Shown here piece by piece: positions 1-5,867 of a stretch of 8,865 nucleotides of DNA. The translations under genes and the position numbers were made by a program. The number at the start of each line of letters is the position of its first letter. Position 1 is the first letter of the stretch. Location: assembly GCA_964402325.1 (NCBI GenBank), contig CAYOBI010000095.1:1-8865 (forward strand). Reading direction: 5' to 3'. Source of the DNA: Raineyella sp964402325. Lineage in GTDB: Bacteria; Actinomycetota; Actinomycetes; Propionibacteriales; Propionibacteriaceae. The notes under the pieces are model-generated. The model saw only the letters and a program-made list of their open reading frames with translations. It ran no database searches and had not been told where the DNA came from.

Positions 1-10
1 GGGGGACGGC

Positions 11-760
11 ATGAGCACGCACCAGAACTTCGCCGCACTCGCCGAGGCGCTGCCGAAGCTGAGCCACCCGGACGGCTCGCCGATCCGGGCCCTCGTCGTG
101 GACGACGAGGCGGTCCTCGCCGACCTGGTCGCGATGGGGCTGCGGATGTGCAACTGGGACGTGAAGGTCTCCCACGACGGCCTCGACGCGGTCGAGCAGG
201 CCCGGACGTACGCCCCCGACGTGCTGGTGCTGGACTGGATGCTGCCCGGCCTGGAGGGCGACGAGGTGCTCGCCCGGATCCGCCAGCACTTCCCGGAGAT
301 CCCCTGCCTGTTCCTCACCGCGAAGGACAGCGTCGAGGACCGGATCACCGGCCTGGTCCGCGGCGGTGACGACTACGTCACCAAGCCGTTCGCGATCGAG
401 GAGGTGCTGCTGCGGCTGCACCGGCTGGTCGAGCGCTCCGGCGCCGCGTACGCGGACTCCGCCGAGCTCGTCGTGGGAGACCTGACGATGAACGTGGAGA
501 CCCGCGAGGTCACCCGCGGCGGTGACGACATCGACCTGACCGCCACCCAGTTCGAGCTGCTGCGCTACCTGATGGAGAACCCGAAGGTCGTGCTCAGCCG
601 CGGCCAGATCCTCGACAACGTGTGGCACTACGACTTCGCCGGCCAGGCGAACATCGTCGAGCTCTACATCTCCTACCTGCGCAAGAAGATCGACGCCGGC
701 CGCGAGCCGATGATCCACACCGTCCGGGGCGTCGGCTACGTGCTGAAGCCCGCCGTCTGA
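11..760 (+). CDS. OmpR/PhoP-type two-component response regulator
   Basis: This is a 249-residue cytoplasmic transcription factor, activated by phosphoryl transfer from its partner kinase, which is encoded immediately downstream. The receiver domain covers about residues 25-140. Its acidic pocket is D31/D32, the phospho-acceptor is D75 (in LVLDWMLPG), the switch threonine is T103 and the conserved lysine is K125 in the YVTKPF motif. A winged-helix DNA-binding domain follows at about 150-247, with the recognition-helix region around NIVELYISYLRKKID and the terminal hairpin HTVRGVGYVL. The stretch from ILDNVWHYDF to YLRKKID is close to PhoP/TcrX-type regulators of actinobacteria. A GGGGGA Shine-Dalgarno at 1-6 sits four bases before the ATG and supports this start. 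The first 24 residues are a non-conserved lead-in. The stop codon overlaps the kinase start by one base (TGATG), so the two are probably translationally coupled. The family is certain. The regulon is unknown, so no symbol is given. Confidence 0.95.
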   Translation: MSTHQNFAALAEALPKLSHPDGSPIRALVVDDEAVLADLVAMGLRMCNWDVKVSHDGLDAVEQARTYAPDVLVLDWMLPGLEGDEVLARIRQHFPEIPCLFLTAKDSVEDRITGLVRGGDDYVTKPFAIEEVLLRLHRLVERSGAAYADSAELVVGDLTMNVETREVTRGGDDIDLTATQFELLRYLMENPKVVLSRGQILDNVWHYDFAGQANIVELYISYLRKKIDAGREPMIHTVRGVGYVLKPAV

Positions 761-2400
761 TGGCGTCGGTCCCCGCCACGCCCCCCGCCGACGGCAGCAC
801 CCCCGCGACGAGCACCCCGCCGAACACCGCGGGCCGCCGGAGGGGCGGGCGCCGGCACCGGTTCTCGCTGACCACCCGGCTGGTCGCGATCATCCTGGTC
901 ATCATGGCCGCCGTGCTCGTCGTCTTCGGCACGGTGACGGTCGCGGTGATGCACCACAACCTCTCCCAGCGGCTCGACTCCGACCTGCAGCAGGCGACGA
1001 TGCGTTCCCTGTCGTACGCCCGGCCCGCCGACCGCGACGACGCCGTGCACGACCGCAACCCGATCGACGCGCCCGGCCAGCCGACCCGGGTGCTGACCCT
1101 GGTCCGCGACTCGTCCGGCAGCGTGGCGGCCTACTACCGGGTGACGGACGGGTCCACCTCGGCGCTGCAGGTCACCGACGTCCAGACGATCGCGAACGCC
1201 GGCCTGCTCACCCCCACCACCGGCAGCACCGCGCAGACCGATCCGGAGGCCACGCCGAGCCTGCCCGGGCCGAAGACGGTCCGGCTGTCGATCGGCGAGT
1301 ACCGGATGCAGGCGATCACCGTCGTCGACCAGACCGCCGGCACCGTCAAGGTGGTGGTGACCGGCCTGCCGACGTCGACCGTCGACGGCCCGGTCGGTTT
1401 CCTGACCGCCACCGAACTGATCGGCGGCGCGAGCGCGCTGCTGCTGGCCGGTCTGGTGGCGACCTTCGCGATCAGCCGCTCGCTGCGCCCGCTGGCCCGG
1501 ATCTCCAAGGTCGCCACCGACGTCGCCGCGATGCCGCTGGAGAGCGGCACCGTCGACCTGAGCGGGGCCCGGGTGCCGACCGACCTGGCCCGGCCGGGCA
1601 CCGAGGTCGGCAACGTCGGCAACGCCCTCAACCTGCTGATCGACAACGTCGACGAGGCCCTGGGGGCCCGGGCCCGGACCGAGCGCCAGCTGCGCGCGTT
1701 CGTCGCGGACGCCTCGCACGAGCTGCGGACCCCGCTGGCGGCCGTCCGCGGCTACACCGACATCCTGCGGCTGACCGAGGAGCTCAGCCCGGAGGGGCGT
1801 ACGTCCCTGGGCCGGGTGGAGTCGCAGACCGACCGGATGACCGGGCTGGTCGAGGACCTGTTGATGCTGGCCCGGCTGGACGAGGGACGTACGCCCACCT
1901 TCGTCGACCTTGACCTGAGCGAGCTCGCGGTCGAGGCGGTGATGGACGCGACGGCCGCCGGGCCGGACCACGTGTTCAGCTGCGACGTCCCCGACGAGGC
2001 GATGACCGTGCACGGCGACAGCCGGCAGCTGTCCCAGGTGATCACCAACCTGCTGTCGAACGCCCGCAAGCACACCCCGGCCGGCACCAGGGTGAGCACC
2101 GTCGTGCAGCGCGCCGCGGACGGCTTCGTCGAGGTGGTCGTGACCGACGACGGGCCGGGGATCGACCCCGCGTTCCTGCCGCACCTGTTCGACCGGTTCG
2201 CCCGGGCCGACACCTCCCGCAGGTCGACCGAGGGCAGCACCGGGCTCGGGCTGGCGATCGTCCGGGCCGTCGTCGAGGCCCACCGCGGCACGGTCAGCTG
2301 CGTCTCCCGGCCGGGGAACACGGTCTTCATCGTCCGGCTCCCCGCCGCCGGGGCGATGGTCACCACCACCCCGACCCGTCCGCCGGCGCCCCGCCCCTGA
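760..2400 (+). CDS. Membrane sensor histidine kinase (HisKA/HATPase_c)
   Basis: This is a 546-residue kinase that autophosphorylates on histidine and passes the phosphate to the response regulator just upstream. A Pro/Thr/Arg-rich cytoplasmic tail (1-40) is followed by TM1 (about 41-64), an extracytoplasmic sensor region (about 65-218), TM2 (about 219-240) and a HAMP-like linker (about 241-305). The HisKA domain has the H-box FVADASHELRTPL with H320 as phospho-acceptor. The ATPase domain has an N-box around N430/N434, the G1 box DDGPGI (463-468), the F-box LFDRF (476-480) and the G2 box GSTGLGLAIV (492-501), so all catalytic elements are present. The ATG shares its A with the regulator's TGA and has no good Shine-Dalgarno, consistent with coupling. 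An in-frame upstream start at 622 would only read the regulator's DNA out of frame and is rejected. The sensor region matches no domain I recognise, so the signal is unknown. The Pro-rich C-terminal tail is probably disordered. Confidence 0.95.
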   Translation: MASVPATPPADGSTPATSTPPNTAGRRRGGRRHRFSLTTRLVAIILVIMAAVLVVFGTVTVAVMHHNLSQRLDSDLQQATMRSLSYARPADRDDAVHDRNPIDAPGQPTRVLTLVRDSSGSVAAYYRVTDGSTSALQVTDVQTIANAGLLTPTTGSTAQTDPEATPSLPGPKTVRLSIGEYRMQAITVVDQTAGTVKVVVTGLPTSTVDGPVGFLTATELIGGASALLLAGLVATFAISRSLRPLARISKVATDVAAMPLESGTVDLSGARVPTDLARPGTEVGNVGNALNLLIDNVDEALGARARTERQLRAFVADASHELRTPLAAVRGYTDILRLTEELSPEGRTSLGRVESQTDRMTGLVEDLLMLARLDEGRTPTFVDLDLSELAVEAVMDATAAGPDHVFSCDVPDEAMTVHGDSRQLSQVITNLLSNARKHTPAGTRVSTVVQRAADGFVEVVVTDDGPGIDPAFLPHLFDRFARADTSRRSTEGSTGLGLAIVRAVVEAHRGTVSCVSRPGNTVFIVRLPAAGAMVTTTPTRPPAPRP

Positions 2401-2439
2401 GCGGGGGCGGGCGACCGAGCCGGGCGGCGGTGCGATCGG

Positions 2440-2862
2440 TCAGGCCCGCAGGCCCTTGGCGTACGCGGTGGCGTGCCGCGGCTGGTAGAGCAGCATGTCC
2501 TCGGCTCCGGGCACCTGCAGCGTCACGGCGAGGCCCCAGCCGAGGTCCTGCGCCTCACCGGTGAAGACGGCCCCCCGGCCGGACAGCTCGGCCATCGTGT
2601 CCGCCAGGTCGTCGCACATCAGCGAGATGCTGTGGTGCTTCGGCGACTCGTACGTCGCCCCCTCGCCCTCCGAACGGGTCGGGTGCACGGCGACCTCGCA
2701 CGGTCCGGCGGCGAAGATCAGCCAGTCGTCCGCCGAGGCCTCGTCCGGTTCGCCGCCCTGCGCCGACACGGACACCGACTCCAGCAGCAGCACGTCCCGG
2801 AGGAAGGTCCGGGTCGCCGCAGCGTCGTCGGAGTAGATGAGCAGGTGCATGGCCGTGATCAT
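2440..2862 (-). CDS. VOC (glyoxalase/bleomycin-resistance fold) protein
   Basis: This predicted 140-residue cytoplasmic protein has the length and beta-alpha-beta-beta-beta repeat pattern of single-domain vicinal oxygen chelate proteins. The N-terminal module begins MHLLIYSDD, followed by the helix AAATRTFLRDVLL. The second module begins HHSISLMCDDLADTMAEL and ends DMLLYQPRHATAY, a C-terminal signature common in uncharacterised actinobacterial VOC proteins. Possible metal-site residues are H6, H60 and H77, but the usual C-terminal metal-ligand Glu position appears to be Leu (about L125), so metal-dependent catalysis is doubtful. The substrate is unknown; glyoxalase, dioxygenase-like and drug-binding roles are all possible. 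An extended reading from a TTG at 2910 adds 16 Arg/Pro-rich residues with no RBS and is unlikely. A GGAGAAGG element at 2882-2875 lies 12 bases before the chosen ATG, but eight bases (from its GGAG) before an out-of-frame ATG at 2870. An ATG at 2850 is a further possible start. The gene is convergent with the kinase and divergent from the PBP gene. Confidence 0.88.
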   Translation of the reverse strand: MITAMHLLIYSDDAAATRTFLRDVLLLESVSVSAQGGEPDEASADDWLIFAAGPCEVAVHPTRSEGEGATYESPKHHSISLMCDDLADTMAELSGRGAVFTGEAQDLGWGLAVTLQVPGAEDMLLYQPRHATAYAKGLRA

Positions 2863-2870
2863 GGGCTCAT
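2859..2870 (-). other. Three-codon upstream ORF overlapping the VOC start
   Basis: On the minus strand, ATG AGC CCA TGA (encoding Met-Ser-Pro) lies just ahead of the VOC gene. Its stop overlaps the VOC ATG as ATGA. The GGAG core at 2882-2879 is eight bases from this ATG, the ideal distance, and is further from the VOC ATG. This could be a translated leader that feeds ribosomes into the VOC gene by re-initiation, or a chance ATG. Its existence is read directly from the sequence; its function is inference. Confidence 0.25.
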
Positions 2871-2886
2871 GGTGCCTTCTCCGGGC

Positions 2887-2900
2887 CGGTGGCGCCACCG
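2887..2900. promoter_or_regulatory. Perfect 14-bp palindrome, candidate operator
   Basis: CGGTGGC/GCCACCG is a perfect palindrome in the 116-base region between the divergent VOC (start 2862) and PBP (start 2979) genes. A symmetric site between divergent genes is the typical position for a dimeric repressor or autoregulator. No dedicated regulator gene is adjacent. At this GC content one or two such palindromes are expected by chance in the window, so position is the main argument. It has no loop, so it is not a hairpin terminator. Confidence 0.3.
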
Positions 2901-2942
2901 TCCTGTTCAACCCGTCGGAAGGTGAGCGGTCACCCGGCGTCG

Positions 2943-2972
2943 TTGACCGTGACCCCGCCGGTGGCGAAGACT
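2943..2972 (+). promoter_or_regulatory. Possible leaderless promoter of the PBP gene
   Basis: A -35-like TTGACC at 2943-2948 is followed after 18 bases by a weak -10-like AAGACT at 2967-2972, which ends six bases before the GTG at 2979. Transcription would therefore start at or next to the start codon. The -35 is good. The -10 matches TANNNT only at its second and last positions. The absence of a convincing Shine-Dalgarno before GTG 2979 fits leaderless expression. Confidence 0.3.
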
Positions 2973-2978
2973 GCCGAG

Positions 2979-4847
2979 GTGACCCGTCGTACGCTCCGGC
3001 ACCTGCTGCTCCCCCTCCTCGCGCTCGCCCTGCTCACCGCCACCGCCGGCTGCGGGGCGCTCGCCCGGATCGGACTGGACGACCAGGTGACCGCGCTGCG
3101 GACCGGCCTGGAGTCGGGCTCGCTGGCCGGCCTGCGGACCGCCAACGGCACCGACGCCGGGGCCGACCTGACCGCCCTGACCAGCGGGATGGACGGGATC
3201 AGGCCCCGGGTCACGCCGGGCCGGGCCACCGTCGACGGGCAGAAGGCCACCGTCCCGCTCACCTTCGACTGGGTCTTCCCGGCCGGCACCTGGCACTACG
3301 ACACCACCGCCGCCTACACCCGCACCGACCAGGGCTGGTCGCTCGACTGGGCGCCCACCGTCCTGCACCCGTCGCTGACCGACGCCACCCGGCTGGTCCA
3401 CCGGCGCACCGCCGCCCAGCGCGGCCAGATCCTCGGCGCCGGCGGACTGCCGATCGTCAAGGAACGCGACGTGTTCGTGCTCGGCCTCGACAAATCCACC
3501 GTCGCCGCCGGCCAGGTCGACGACTCCGCCAGGAGGATCGCCACCGCGCTCGGCCTCGACACCCAGCGCTACCTCGACAGGGTGCACGCCGCCGGCGCGA
3601 TCGCCTTCGTCGACGCGTTGACGATCCGGGCCGAACGGGCCCAGGTCTCCCCCAGCCTGATCGCCACCCCCGGGGCCCGGATCCACCGCGAGACCCGCCA
3701 GCTCGCCCCCACCGCCGGCTTCGCCCAGGGCCTGCTGGGCACCGTCGGGACCGCCGACGCGCAGCGGGCCCAGGCCTCCGGCGGCGCGATCCTGGTCGGC
3801 GACCCGGTCGGCATCGGCGGCCTGCAGGAACGCTACGACGACCAGCTGCGCGGCAAGCCCGGCGACCGGGTGATCATCGTCCCCCGCGACACCCCGGCCG
3901 GCCAGGTCGCCGACCCGGCGGCGGTGTTCAACGCCACCGCGACCGCCGGCGCCGCCCTGCAGACCACCCTCGACGAGGGCCGCCAGACCAGGGCCGAACA
4001 GGCGCTGTCGTCGGTCAAGGGCTCCGCCGCCCTGGTCGCCGTCGACACCGCCAGCGGCGCGATCCTGGCCGCCGCCACGGCACCCGACGACGGGGCCAAC
4101 CCGACCGCCACGTACGCCCGCGAGACCCCCGGCTCCACCTTCAAGGTGGTCACCTCGCTGGCCCTGCTGCGCTCCGGCCTCACCCCCGACGCGGCCGTCA
4201 CCTGCCCGCCGACGGTGACCGTCGACGGCCGTACGTTCACCAACTACTCCGACTTCCCCGGCAGCGGGCTGGGAGGCACGACGCTGCGCAAGGCGGTGGC
4301 CAACTCCTGCAACACCGCGATGATCGGCCAGCGGGACCGGATCACCCCGCAACAACTGACCGACGCGGCCGCCAGCCTCGGCCTCGGCAAGGACCACGAC
4401 GCCGGCTTCCCCGCCTTCTACGGCTCGGTCCCGGCCCCGGCGAACACGGTCGGCGCCGCCGAGGCGCTGATCGGCCAGGGCCTGGTCGAGGCGTCCCCGA
4501 TGGCGATGGCCGGTGTCGCCGCCTCGGTGGCGAACGGCCACACCGTGGTGCCCTACCTGGTCGAGGCGCACCGCCCCACCGCCGACGCGACCCCGCTGAC
4601 CGACCAGGAGGCGGGCGACCTGCGCTCGATCATGCAGTCCGTCGTCACCGACGGGACCGCCTCGGGCATGCGCGGCATCCTCACCGGCGCCAAGACCGGC
4701 ACCGCCGAGTACGGCACCGACACCCCGCCGAAGACCCACGCCTGGATGATCGGCTACCGCGACGGTGTGGCGGTGGCCGTCTACGTCGAGAACGGGACCT
4801 CCGGCTCTGCGACCGCCGGGCCGATCATGAAGGCCTTCCTCGGCTGA
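2979..4847 (+). CDS. Class B penicillin-binding lipoprotein (D,D-transpeptidase)
   Basis: This predicted 622-residue cell-envelope enzyme cross-links peptidoglycan stem peptides and is a beta-lactam target. The N-terminus is a lipoprotein signal peptide: basic TRRTLRH, a Leu-rich core, then ATAGC with C25 as the lipidated residue. The -3 position is Thr rather than the usual Leu. About 26-140 resembles the NTF2-like MecA_N domain, and about 145-310 is the PBP dimerisation/pedestal region (starting near RGQILGAGG). The transpeptidase domain (about 345-620) carries SxxK as STFK (nucleophile S386, K389), SxN as SCN (443-445) and KTGT (572-575), so it is expected to be active. The arrangement matches mycobacterial Rv2864c-type PBP lipoproteins. 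A longer reading from GTG 2889 would add 30 non-signal residues. GTG 2979 gives a normal signal peptide and fits the promoter geometry; GTG 2961 is an alternative. The gene seems monocistronic, and no clear terminator follows. Confidence 0.93.
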   Translation: MTRRTLRHLLLPLLALALLTATAGCGALARIGLDDQVTALRTGLESGSLAGLRTANGTDAGADLTALTSGMDGIRPRVTPGRATVDGQKATVPLTFDWVFPAGTWHYDTTAAYTRTDQGWSLDWAPTVLHPSLTDATRLVHRRTAAQRGQILGAGGLPIVKERDVFVLGLDKSTVAAGQVDDSARRIATALGLDTQRYLDRVHAAGAIAFVDALTIRAERAQVSPSLIATPGARIHRETRQLAPTAGFAQGLLGTVGTADAQRAQASGGAILVGDPVGIGGLQERYDDQLRGKPGDRVIIVPRDTPAGQVADPAAVFNATATAGAALQTTLDEGRQTRAEQALSSVKGSAALVAVDTASGAILAAATAPDDGANPTATYARETPGSTFKVVTSLALLRSGLTPDAAVTCPPTVTVDGRTFTNYSDFPGSGLGGTTLRKAVANSCNTAMIGQRDRITPQQLTDAAASLGLGKDHDAGFPAFYGSVPAPANTVGAAEALIGQGLVEASPMAMAGVAASVANGHTVVPYLVEAHRPTADATPLTDQEAGDLRSIMQSVVTDGTASGMRGILTGAKTGTAEYGTDTPPKTHAWMIGYRDGVAVAVYVENGTSGSATAGPIMKAFLG

Positions 4848-4915
4848 CGGATGCTCCTCCTGAACGCTCCCGACGACCCCGCCGCCCCCGTCCGGTTCGA
4901 TACGGCTGTGAATCG

Positions 4916-4929
4916 ACCCTATGAAGGGT
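4916..4929. promoter_or_regulatory. Inverted repeat in the promoter of the first tandem VOC gene
   Basis: ACCCT-ATGA-AGGGT is a perfect 5-bp inverted repeat ending four bases before the -10-like hexamer of the downstream VOC gene. Its position inside the promoter is where a repressor, or a MerR-type activator acting on the spacer, would bind. No regulator gene is adjacent. The arms are short, and without a T-tract a terminator role for the upstream PBP gene is unlikely. Confidence 0.3.
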
Positions 4930-4933
4930 GACC

Positions 4934-4939
4934 TAAGCT
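4934..4939 (+). promoter_or_regulatory. -10 element, probable leaderless promoter
   Basis: TAAGCT fits the actinobacterial -10 consensus TANNNT and lies exactly six bases before the ATG at 4946, so transcription should start at the ATG. There is no Shine-Dalgarno at normal distance; the AGGG at 4925-4928 is too far. The best -35 candidate is TCGACC (4913-4918), with a short 15-base spacer, so the -35 is weak. Confidence 0.4.
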
Positions 4940-4945
4940 GGTGCC

Positions 4946-5145
4946 ATGACGACTCCCTGCCTGTCATCGATCACCCTGGGGGTGCGGGACCGCGCCCGCT
5001 CCCTCGCGTTCTACCGGGCCGTCGGGTTCCGGGTGCTCGCCGATGACGCGCTCGGGACCGTCCTCACGGCCCACTGCCTCAACCTGATCATCCGCAGCTG
5101 GACCGACCTCGCCGACGAGTTCGGCATGGCCCCCCAGGCCGGCGG
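4946..5145 (+). CDS. VOC family protein, C-terminus lost in assembly gap
   Basis: Only the first 66 residues are readable before the run of N. They begin with a VOC beta strand (SSITLGVRD), then the helix RARSLAFYRAVGF, then LNLIIRSWTDLADEFGMAP. This aligns along its length with the N-terminal half of the next gene (SIVTLGVKD, RSAQFYEAVGF, LSTWDRLAAEAQLSP), so the two are tandem paralogues of about 140 residues. The conserved first-strand His of metal-dependent VOC enzymes is Thr here, as in the paralogue. The substrate is unknown. Reading straight through the N and on to 5341 gives an open frame, but its tail (Arg/Ser/Gly-rich) is not VOC-like and is an artefact of the arbitrary gap length. 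Start choice: the ATG sits six bases after a TAAGCT -10, with no RBS. Confidence 0.8.
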
Positions 5146-5245
5146 NNNNNNNNNNNNNNNNNNNNNNNNNNNNNNNNNNNNNNNNNNNNNNNNNNNNNNN
5201 NNNNNNNNNNNNNNNNNNNNNNNNNNNNNNNNNNNNNNNNNNNNN
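5146..5245. other. Assembly gap of exactly 100 N
   Basis: The sequence is 100 unbroken N, the conventional placeholder for a scaffold gap of unknown size. It falls inside the first of two tandem VOC paralogues. A full-length paralogue of about 140 codons starting at 4946 would need to extend to about 5370 in window numbering, past the start of the next gene at 5338. The true gap is therefore probably larger than 100 bases, or the first gene is shorter. Coordinates and frame are not continuous across it. Confidence 0.97.
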
Positions 5246-5284
5246 TCGACCCGGTGGCCGGGACCCCGCGCGTCGGGCCGGAGT

Positions 5285-5300
5285 CGTGATCCCGGTCACG
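5285..5300. promoter_or_regulatory. CRP/GlxR-like binding site
   Basis: CGTGA-TCCCGG-TCACG is a perfect 5-bp inverted repeat with a 6-base centre. It matches the GTGA-N6-TCAC core of the CRP/FNR-family consensus (TGTGA-N6-TCACA) used by actinobacterial CRP/GlxR proteins. Its centre lies about 45 bases upstream of the ATG of the second VOC gene, which is also its likely transcription start. That is near a class II activator position. No CRP gene is in the window. The stretch 5246-5337 otherwise shows nothing I can assign. It may hold the end of the first VOC gene in one frame (stops at 5287-5289 or 5331-5333). Confidence 0.4.
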
Positions 5301-5325
5301 GCCGGGCCGGTGCCGGCACGCGGGC

Positions 5326-5331
5326 TACGGT
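5326..5331 (+). promoter_or_regulatory. -10 element, probable leaderless promoter
   Basis: TACGGT fits TANNNT and ends exactly six bases before the ATG at 5338. This is the same spacing as the TAAGCT before the paralogous gene at 4946. No strong Shine-Dalgarno precedes the ATG. No -35 hexamer is apparent at 17-18 bases, which would suit an activator-dependent promoter, with the CRP-like dyad at 5285-5300 as candidate. Confidence 0.35.
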
Positions 5332-5337
5332 GAGCGC

Positions 5338-5766
5338 ATGAAACCGCGTCTGTCGATCGTCACCCTCGGCGTGAAGGACCTCGACCGGTCGGCGCAGTTC
5401 TACGAGGCCGTCGGCTTCGAGGCCCGCCGGGGGGCCACCGACGTGGTGCTCTTCCAGACCATCGGCCCGATCCTGGCGCTGTCCACCTGGGACCGGCTGG
5501 CCGCCGAGGCGCAGCTGTCCCCGTGCGGCGCCGGATTCCGCGGCCAGCGCCTGGTCAGCCACTTCCGCACCGACGCCGAGGTCCGCGAGGCGTACGAGGA
5601 GTGGCTCGCCGCGGGCGGCTACTCGGTGCGCCCACCGGCCGACCGGGACTGGGGCGCGTACACCGCGATCGTCGCCGACCCGGACGCCCACCTGTGGGAG
5701 TTCGCCCACAAGCCCAACCCGGACCTGGTCCGGTTCAACATGTTCGGCCAGCTGGAGCTCAGTTGA
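5338..5766 (+). CDS. VOC (glyoxalase-fold) family protein
   Basis: This is a 142-residue cytoplasmic protein of single-domain VOC length. The N-terminal module is SIVTLGVKDLDRSAQFYEAVGF. The C-terminal module runs from LVSHFRTDAEVREAYEEWLAAG to the family signature IVADPDAHLWEFAHKP (about 111-126), where E121 occupies the position of the C-terminal metal-ligand Glu. The first-strand His of metal-dependent members is Thr (T9), so the metal site may be incomplete and the protein could bind rather than convert its ligand. The substrate is unknown. It is a diverged tandem copy of the gene starting at 4946. The ATG follows a TACGGT -10 by six bases and has no clear RBS, suggesting leaderless translation. 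The flavoprotein gene follows 101 bases later with its own RBS; co-transcription is possible but not shown. Confidence 0.9.
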   Translation: MKPRLSIVTLGVKDLDRSAQFYEAVGFEARRGATDVVLFQTIGPILALSTWDRLAAEAQLSPCGAGFRGQRLVSHFRTDAEVREAYEEWLAAGGYSVRPPADRDWGAYTAIVADPDAHLWEFAHKPNPDLVRFNMFGQLELS

Positions 5767-5796
5767 ACGCCCGCGGGCGCGACCTGTGATGCAATT

Positions 5797-5859
5797 GGCC
5801 CTGCCCCTGACGGGGTGACGCCAGGCCCCTTCGGGCCCCGCGAGGTCCGAGCCTGGAGG
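5797..5859 (+). promoter_or_regulatory. Structured leader overlapping the flavoprotein RBS
   Basis: The 101 bases between 5767 and 5867 contain several complementary segments. CCAGGC (5821-5826) pairs perfectly with GCCTGG (5851-5856), whose last two G are the start of the GGAGG Shine-Dalgarno (5855-5859). A second possible hairpin uses GGC (5797-5799) with GCC (5820-5822) and CCCC (5804-5807) with GGGG (5812-5815). It competes for bases 5821-5822. A third, GGCCC-CTTC-GGGCC (5824-5837), also competes with the masking stem. This could be a translation switch, or merely the folding of GC-rich DNA. It matches no riboswitch class I know. Confidence 0.25.
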
Positions 5860-5867
5860 TGGTCGGG

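Noticed and set aside
2413..2441. Inverted repeat GACCGA/TCGGTC between the convergent kinase and VOC genes, as a bidirectional terminator
   Set aside because: The stem is only six pairs with a 17-base loop and no U-tract on either side, and it overlaps the VOC stop codon. Too weak to call.
2473..2925. Open frames of 113-150 codons opposite the minus-strand VOC gene
   Set aside because: Translations are low-complexity Arg/Gly/Pro-rich shadows. The minus-strand frame has a clear family match.
2907..4967. A 686-codon open frame antisense to the PBP gene
   Set aside because: It is a Gly/Arg/Val-rich shadow of a high-GC gene with no domain or membrane pattern, and the plus strand carries all PBP motifs.
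5763..5795. Promoter TTGAAC with a TGCAAT -10 ahead of the flavoprotein
   Set aside because: The spacing from 5768 to TGCAAT (5790-5795) is 21 bases and the -10 lacks the conserved second-position A. Not convincing.
5804..5815. Mini-ykkC/guanidine-type hairpin (CCCC-TGAC-GGGG)
   Set aside because: The loop is TGAC, the ACGR loop required is not properly closed, and there is no matching second hairpin.
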